Shown: positions 59,446 through 64,000 of the stretch, in pieces
Numbering within the stretch: position 1 is the stretch's first letter
Layout of the letters: each line of letters opens with the position of its first letter
From: Falsiroseomonas bella
Lineage (GTDB): Bacteria > Pseudomonadota > Alphaproteobacteria > Acetobacterales > Acetobacteraceae
Reading direction: 5' to 3'
Length of the DNA stretch: 64,000 nucleotides
Assembly: GCF_003173615.1 (NCBI RefSeq)
Contig: NZ_QGNA01000005.1
Location: 496,001 to 560,000, forward strand
The notes under the pieces: model-generated
What the model was told of the DNA's origin: nothing
Database searches by the model: none
Seen by the model: only the letters and a program-made list of their open reading frames with translations
Translations under genes and position numbers: made by a program

Positions 59446-60891
59446 TCAGGCCTGCAGCCGCTGCGCCAGCTCGCGCTTGAGGACCTTGCCCGCGCTGTTG
59501 CGCGGCAGCTCGTCCACGACGACGACACGAAGCGGCCATTTCGGCCGCGGCAGCCGATCGCGCGCGAAGCCGAGCAGCGCCTCCGGGCTCGCGGGACGCT
59601 CCAGCCGCACGAAGGCGGCGATCTCCTCGCCGAACTCCGCCGAGGGGATGCCGACGGCCGCGCTCTCGGCAACGTCGGGATGCGCGTTCAGGACGGCCTC
59701 GATGTCGGCCGGGTAGATGTTGATGCCGCCGCGTATGATCATGTCCTTCTGCCGGCCGCGCAGCGTCACGAAGCCTTCCGCATCCACCGAGGCGAGGTCG
59801 CCCGGGTGGAACCAGCCGTCGCGGAAGGCCTCGGCGGAGGCGTCGTCGTCGCGGTGATAGGCGGTGGCGCAGCCGGGTCCGCGATAGCGGAGCAGCCCGG
59901 TCTCGCCGGCTGGCAGTGGCCGGCCGGCCTCGTCCACTACCTCGACCTCCACGCCGAAGACGGGCCGTCCCACCGTGCCGCCATGCGCACCGAGATCCTC
60001 GGGCGCGAGCAGCGACACGCCGCCCCCTTCGGTCGAAGCGTAGTATTCGAAGAAGTTCGGGCACAGGCGGTCGCGGATCGCCACGCGCTCCTCGGCCGAG
60101 AGCGGCGCGCCGGAGGAGAGCAGAAGGTGCAGCCCCCTGAGCGGCGCGAGCGCGGCGTCGTCGAGCGCGAGCAGCCGGCGGAATTGCGTCGGCACCAGGA
60201 ACAGGCTTGTGGCGCGCTCGGCGGCGACGCAGGCGATGAGCTCCTCGGGGCCGCAGGGGGGCGGGCGCAGAATCACGGTCCCGCCGGAATAGAGCACCGA
60301 CATCGCGAAGGTGCGTCCGCCGCCGAAATAGAGCGGCGTCGCGGAGACGAAGCGATCCCGTCCGTTCAGGCCGAGATTGATCCAATGCGTGCGGAAGCGC
60401 GCGAGGAAATGCGCATGCGTGATGAGCGGGCCCTTCGGCCGCCCCGTGGTGCCGGAGGAGAGCGAGAGCACGAAGGGCAGGCCGGGATCGCTCGGGAAGC
60501 GCATCACCGCGGCGACGGCATCCGGCGCTTCCTCCGGCACCAGACAATCGAGGCCTGGCAGCGCGGGCATGTCGGGCTCCACCAGGACGAGGGAGGCGCC
60601 GAAATGCGTGGCGACGTTGCGCTGCTCCTCCGTCGTCCAGCGCACATCCAGCGGCAGGATCGCGATGCCTGCGCGGGCGAGCGCGTAGAGGGCCACGACA
60701 TGCTGCGCCGTGTCGTGCAGGCAGACGCCAACGGGCCGGTCCGCGGGCAGGCCCAGCCCGGTGAGCCAGGCGGCCATCCGCCGCACGCGCGTGCAGAACT
60801 CCGCATGGGTGAGACGGAGCGCACCGTCGATCAGCGCCGGGTGGGTCGGCCGCGCCTTCGCATGGATGTCGAGCGCATCCGCGAGGCTCAC
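59446..60891 (-). CDS. AMP-dependent acyl-CoA synthetase/ligase
   Basis: I place the start at GTG 60891 because it forms a GTGA overlap with the upstream amidohydrolase-like gene and agrees with domain length. The 481-residue product has the ANL motifs: SLSSGTTGRPKGPLITH (P-loop), YYASTEGGG, DGWFHPGDLASVDAEGFVTL and NSAGKVLKREL with the catalytic Lys. It activates a carboxylic acid to its CoA thioester. With the acyl-CoA dehydrogenase in the same operon, this is a typical CoA-dependent route for an aromatic or branched acid. Confidence 0.92.
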   Translation of the reverse strand: MSLADALDIHAKARPTHPALIDGALRLTHAEFCTRVRRMAAWLTGLGLPADRPVGVCLHDTAQHVVALYALARAGIAILPLDVRWTTEEQRNVATHFGASLVLVEPDMPALPGLDCLVPEEAPDAVAAVMRFPSDPGLPFVLSLSSGTTGRPKGPLITHAHFLARFRTHWINLGLNGRDRFVSATPLYFGGGRTFAMSVLYSGGTVILRPPPCGPEELIACVAAERATSLFLVPTQFRRLLALDDAALAPLRGLHLLLSSGAPLSAEERVAIRDRLCPNFFEYYASTEGGGVSLLAPEDLGAHGGTVGRPVFGVEVEVVDEAGRPLPAGETGLLRYRGPGCATAYHRDDDASAEAFRDGWFHPGDLASVDAEGFVTLRGRQKDMIIRGGINIYPADIEAVLNAHPDVAESAAVGIPSAEFGEEIAAFVRLERPASPEALLGFARDRLPRPKWPLRVVVVDELPRNSAGKVLKRELAQRLQA

Positions 60892-61757
60892 GACGCCGCA
60901 CCGTCCAGCTTGTAGACGCGCAGCGCATTGGTGCGCAGGAACTTCTGCCGCACCGGCTCGGGCAGGTTCAGCGCGTCGATCTCGGCCATGGTGCGGCCGA
61001 AGTCGAGCACCGGGAAATCGGTGCCGAAGATCACCTTGTCCTGGCCGTAGCTGCGGATGTAGTGCACGAAGGATTGCGGCCAGTAGCGCGGGCTGTGCGC
61101 GTCGGAGCCGATGAAGACATTCGCGTGCTTCCAGGCCATCGCGATCATCTCGTCGGTCCAGGGAATGCCGACATGGATGCCGATGATGCGCAGCTCGGGG
61201 AAGTCGCAGGCGACCGCATCGAGCGCGATGGGCCGCCCGACGGAGCGCAGCGGATAGGACGGATCGTACACCATGGATTGCCCGACCTGCAGCTGCACGG
61301 GCACGTCGAGCTCCACGCATTTCGCGTAGAACGGGTACCACTTCGCGTGGTCCGGCGGCAGCTCGAACCAGTGCGGGTAGAAATGCGCGCCGATGAAGCC
61401 GTATTCCGTGACCGCGCGCGCGAGTTCGCGCACGCCGCGCATGCCTTCCGTGGGGTCGAGCCCGGCCAGGCCGTGGAAGCGGTCGGGATGCGCCTGCACC
61501 GCCTCCGCGACCAGGCGGTAGTCCACGTGGTAGCAGGCGGGATGGCCGAGCCTTCCGACCTTGGCGGCGATCAGGAAGGCGCGCTCGATGCCCGCGGCGT
61601 CCATGCGCGCGAGCATCTCCTTCAGGCTCAGCCCCTGGAAGGTCTCGGGCTTCACGCGCATCTTGCCGGTGTAGAAGGCGGTGCGGTCGGGCCGACCCGC
61701 GAGCGCCTCCGGCGTCCAGATGTTGACCACGGCGTCGATCGCCCGCAGTGCCGTCAT
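60888..61757 (-). CDS. Amidohydro_2-type protein (ACMSD/OHCU-like) with altered N-terminal metal site
   Basis: The 289-residue product has the TIM-barrel layout of the 2-pyrone-dicarboxylate/ACMSD group: GLAGLDPTEGMRGVRELARA, GAHFYPHWFELPPDHA, IGIHVGIPWTDEM and FGTDFPVLDFGRTM with the late Asp. The N-terminal HxH expected in strand 1 is absent: the start reads RAIDAVVNIWTPEAL. Metal binding may therefore be different or lost. It overlaps the acyl-CoA ligase by GTGA and the dehydrogenase by ATGA. A decarboxylase or hydrolase for a ring-cleavage product is likely, with moderate confidence. Confidence 0.8.
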   Translation of the reverse strand: MTALRAIDAVVNIWTPEALAGRPDRTAFYTGKMRVKPETFQGLSLKEMLARMDAAGIERAFLIAAKVGRLGHPACYHVDYRLVAEAVQAHPDRFHGLAGLDPTEGMRGVRELARAVTEYGFIGAHFYPHWFELPPDHAKWYPFYAKCVELDVPVQLQVGQSMVYDPSYPLRSVGRPIALDAVACDFPELRIIGIHVGIPWTDEMIAMAWKHANVFIGSDAHSPRYWPQSFVHYIRSYGQDKVIFGTDFPVLDFGRTMAEIDALNLPEPVRQKFLRTNALRVYKLDGAAS

Positions 61758-62923
61758 GTCGCGTTCCCCGCCAGCAGTCCCAATTCGCGCGCGATGCCGT
61801 CGCGCAGCACCTCGTTCGCGCCTTCGCCGAAGGTGTAGAGGCGCGAATCGCGCCACAGCCGCTGCATGTCGCTGTCGGCCGCATAGCCGGCGCTGGCCAT
61901 GACCTGCATGCCCGCATCCGTCACGTCGCGCAGCGTCTCGGTCGCGACGATCTTGGCCTGCGCCGCCTCGCGCCGGCAGGGCGCGCCCGAACCAATCAGC
62001 CGCGCGAGATGCGCAACCATCAGCCGCGACAGGTCCACCCGGATGCGCAGGTCCGCAAGGCGGTGCGCCACCGACTGGAAGGTGCCGATCGGCCGGCCGA
62101 ACTGCACGCGGCTTCGGGCATGGTCCAGCGCAAGGCCGAGCGCGGCCTCCGCCGCGCCCGTCACGGTCGCGGCCATCGAGGCGCGCGAGTAGTGCAGCGT
62201 GGACATCAGCTGCGCGAAGCCGCGGCCTTCCTCGCCGAGCAGCGCGTCCTCCGGCACCACGACTTCGTCCAGACCGATGTCGAAGGAGGGCATGCAGTTG
62301 TTGCCGATCTTCGGCAGCCGCGTCATCGCGATGCCCGGCGTCGCGGTCGGGACGAGGAACAGCGAGATGCCGCGGTGCCCCTCGCGCTCGGGCCCGGTGC
62401 GCGCGGGCAGGATCAGCCAGCGCGCCGCCTCGGCGTCGCTGATCCAGGTCTTGCGGCCGCTGATGCGCCAGCCGCCGGGCCCGCGCTCGGCGCGCGTGCG
62501 GATCGCGGCGGCGTCGCTGCCGGCCTGCGGCTCGGTCAGCGCCAGCGCGCAGAACGCCTCGCCCGCCATCAGCACGGGCAGCAGCGCGGAGCGCTGCGCC
62601 GCGCTGCCGTAGGCGAGAAGCGACATCAGGCCGAAGCCGACCACGCGGTTGAAGATGGAGGCGGCCATGTAGGCGTGCCGGCCGAGCCGCTCCTGCACCA
62701 GCGCGACGGTGAGCCACTCCGCGCCGAGCCCGCCCTGCGCCTGCGGCACGGCCAGCGCGAAGAAGCCGGCGCGGCCCATCTCGGGCAGCAGGTCGTAGGG
62801 CGGCACATGCTTCGCGTCGCGCCGCCGGATCTCCTCGGGCGGCAGGGTGCGCCGCAGGAACGCCTCCACCGAGGCGAGGATCTGCGCCTGCTCCTCCGTG
62901 GCGGCGGCGAGCATGCGCGTCAC
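61754..62923 (-). CDS. Acyl-CoA dehydrogenase
   Basis: I prefer GTG 62923, which makes a GTGA overlap with the upstream permease gene like those elsewhere in the operon; ATG 62914 is the alternative. The 389-residue product has N-terminal, middle and C-terminal acyl-CoA dehydrogenase domains with CALALTEPQAGSDAAAI, GRKTWISDAEAARWLIL, SRVQFGRPIGTFQSVAHRL and the C-terminal GEGANEVLRDGIAREL. It uses FAD to desaturate an acyl-CoA, probably the product of the ligase encoded downstream. Confidence 0.92.
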   Translation of the reverse strand: MTRMLAAATEEQAQILASVEAFLRRTLPPEEIRRRDAKHVPPYDLLPEMGRAGFFALAVPQAQGGLGAEWLTVALVQERLGRHAYMAASIFNRVVGFGLMSLLAYGSAAQRSALLPVLMAGEAFCALALTEPQAGSDAAAIRTRAERGPGGWRISGRKTWISDAEAARWLILPARTGPEREGHRGISLFLVPTATPGIAMTRLPKIGNNCMPSFDIGLDEVVVPEDALLGEEGRGFAQLMSTLHYSRASMAATVTGAAEAALGLALDHARSRVQFGRPIGTFQSVAHRLADLRIRVDLSRLMVAHLARLIGSGAPCRREAAQAKIVATETLRDVTDAGMQVMASAGYAADSDMQRLWRDSRLYTFGEGANEVLRDGIARELGLLAGNAT

Positions 62924-63756
62924 ACCTTCAGCCGCGCGGAGGCGTGCCAGGGGATCAGCATCCGCCGCAGCGCGCCGATCGAGAAGTAGAAGGTGAAGCC
63001 GAGGATGGACATGTGCATCAGCACGGCGAACATGCCGTCCGTCTCGAAGGCGTTGAGGCGGGCGATGAGCAGGTGGCCGAGGCCGGAACTGCCGCCGAGA
63101 TACTCGCCGACGATCGCGCCGATGATCGCCAGCACGATGCCGACCTCGAGCCCCGTCAGGATGTAGGGCAGCGCCGAGGGCAGCTCCAGCCGCCGGAACA
63201 CCTGCCAGCGGCTGGCGTTCAGCGACACCATCACGTCGCGGTGGCCCTCGTCGATGGACTTCACGCCGAGCGCGGTGTTGGTGAGGATCGGGAAGAAGGA
63301 GAGCACCGCCGCGACAATCACCTTGGAGGTGATGCCGAAGCCGAACCACAGGACGAACAGCGGAACCAGCGCGACCTTGGGGATGACCTGGGTCGCGACG
63401 ATGAAGGGATTGAGCGTCAGCTCCAGCCAGCGCGCGCGCGCGATCAGCACGCCGAGGCCGATGCCGAGCACACAGGCATAGGCGAAGCCGGTGAGCGTCG
63501 CATAGACCGTCATCCAGGTGTGGTGCCAGGCGCGCGGGTCGCGGAGCAGTTCCAGCCAGGCCTGCCAGACCGCGCCCGGCCGCGGCAGGATCAGCGGCGA
63601 GACACCGGCGAGCCGGACATAGAGGTCCCAGGCGAGGATCAGCAGCCCGGCCAGGACCGGCGTGGTGATCCACGGCAGCGCGCGATCCGTCATCCGCCGG
63701 CGGCGCGCGAGGGCGGCGGAGGGCGGGAGCGACGCGGCGCGCGCGTCATCGGGCAT
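62920..63756 (-). CDS. ABC transporter permease, SsuC/TauC (nitrate/sulfonate/taurine) family
   Basis: The 278-residue product has about six membrane helices and the coupling loop EAA-type segment SLNASRWQVFRRLELPSALPYIL with GLEVGIVLAIIGAIVGEYLG. A basic N-terminal extension of about 25 residues precedes the first helix. It pairs with the ATPase encoded upstream, which overlaps it by 11 bases. The binding protein is probably encoded beyond the window edge. Confidence 0.9.
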   Translation of the reverse strand: MPDDARAASLPPSAALARRRRMTDRALPWITTPVLAGLLILAWDLYVRLAGVSPLILPRPGAVWQAWLELLRDPRAWHHTWMTVYATLTGFAYACVLGIGLGVLIARARWLELTLNPFIVATQVIPKVALVPLFVLWFGFGITSKVIVAAVLSFFPILTNTALGVKSIDEGHRDVMVSLNASRWQVFRRLELPSALPYILTGLEVGIVLAIIGAIVGEYLGGSSGLGHLLIARLNAFETDGMFAVLMHMSILGFTFYFSIGALRRMLIPWHASARLKV

Positions 63757-64000
63757 GGCCGGATCCTTCCTCGCCGATCTCGTTGAGCCGATGGCGAAGG
63801 CCGCGCACGATGGCCTGGAACTCAGCGCTCGACTGCAGGTCAGGCATGCGGGGGCGCGCGAAGGCGATCCGCTCGATCCTGTCCACGCGGCCCGGACGGG
63901 GTGAGAGCAGCACGACGCGGTCGGCGAGGAACACCGCCTCCGCGATGGAGTGGGTGACCAGCACGATCGTCTTCCGCGTCTCCAGCCAGATACGCTGGAG
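63746..64000 (-). CDS. ABC transporter ATP-binding protein, SsuB/TauB family (5' part outside window)
   Basis: The frame is open to the right edge. The 84 visible residues hold the C-terminal end of the ATPase: IVLVTHSIAEAVFLADRVVLLSPRPGRV, with the switch His in THS. The Walker A, signature and most of Walker B lie outside. The stop lies inside the start of the permease gene, so the two are translated together. The class is clear from the permease family and the H-loop context. Confidence 0.87.
   Translation of the reverse strand, partial: LQRIWLETRKTIVLVTHSIAEAVFLADRVVLLSPRPGRVDRIERIAFARPRMPDLQSSAEFQAIVRGLRHRLNEIGEEGSGHAR

Overview
The window is high-GC DNA with dense, often overlapping genes, typical of an alphaproteobacterium. 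The gene content (pta-ackA-fabI, DUF3141, DUF2252 and DUF2254 proteins, many TRAP and TAXI transporters with Tat-like leaders, PEP-CTERM sorting, a phage with DUF3489 and gpA-type packaging genes) fits the Acetobacteraceae, close to Roseomonas-like genera. That placement is inference. I saw no rRNA, complete tRNA, CRISPR array, transposase or integrase.

Region 1 (1-14.55 kb) is part of a prophage. Its replication half has a protein with an SSB-like tail, a primase-polymerase/PriCT-2/RepA-type helicase fusion, several small proteins and a cluster of 10-bp repeats around a 20-bp palindrome that looks like a replication origin. Next come a PEP-CTERM protein made of four nearly identical 56-residue repeats, two ParB-like/DNA-methyltransferase fusions, an alpha/beta-hydrolase and a DUF3489 protein. 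The packaging half has small and large terminase subunits and a gpW-like joining protein. It stops inside the portal gene, where bacterial chromosome begins, so capsid and tail genes are missing here.

Region 2 (14.55-30.5 kb) looks like an envelope, acetyl-phosphate and stress island. One minus-strand series runs DUF1622, DUF2252, SulP, Pta, AckA, FabI, a small membrane protein and an HlyD adaptor. Across a 606-bp gap lie a BASS-family permease and a DUF2254 membrane protein. A DUF3141 protein and a TPR protein with a winged-helix-like N-terminus follow. An 11-bp motif, GTTAC-N-GTRAC, occurs three times, always in intergenic DNA here.

Region 3 (30.6-41.5 kb, plus strand) holds a small protein, a DcaP-like outer-membrane porin, a large fold-type I PLP amino-acid decarboxylase, two aspartate:alanine-exchanger-family carriers with a GltS-like carrier between them, a small exported protein and a MarC protein. 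The natural reading is a decarboxylase/antiporter system that consumes protons or generates proton-motive force, reaching from outer membrane to cytoplasm. Its substrate is open.

Region 4 (42.2-64.0 kb) is a catabolic and uptake locus: a three-subunit molybdenum hydroxylase; a metal-dependent amidohydrolase with a DctPQM TRAP transporter; a fused TRAP permease with a TAXI binding protein; a Pht5-like protein; a LivKHMGF ABC transporter; a CnbZ-like protein; and an operon of acyl-CoA ligase, Amidohydro_2-type protein, acyl-CoA dehydrogenase and an SsuBC-type ABC transporter that runs off the right edge. Together they suggest uptake and breakdown of an aromatic or N-heterocyclic acid, but the compound cannot be read from sequence. 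No dedicated transcription factor is visible in this region.
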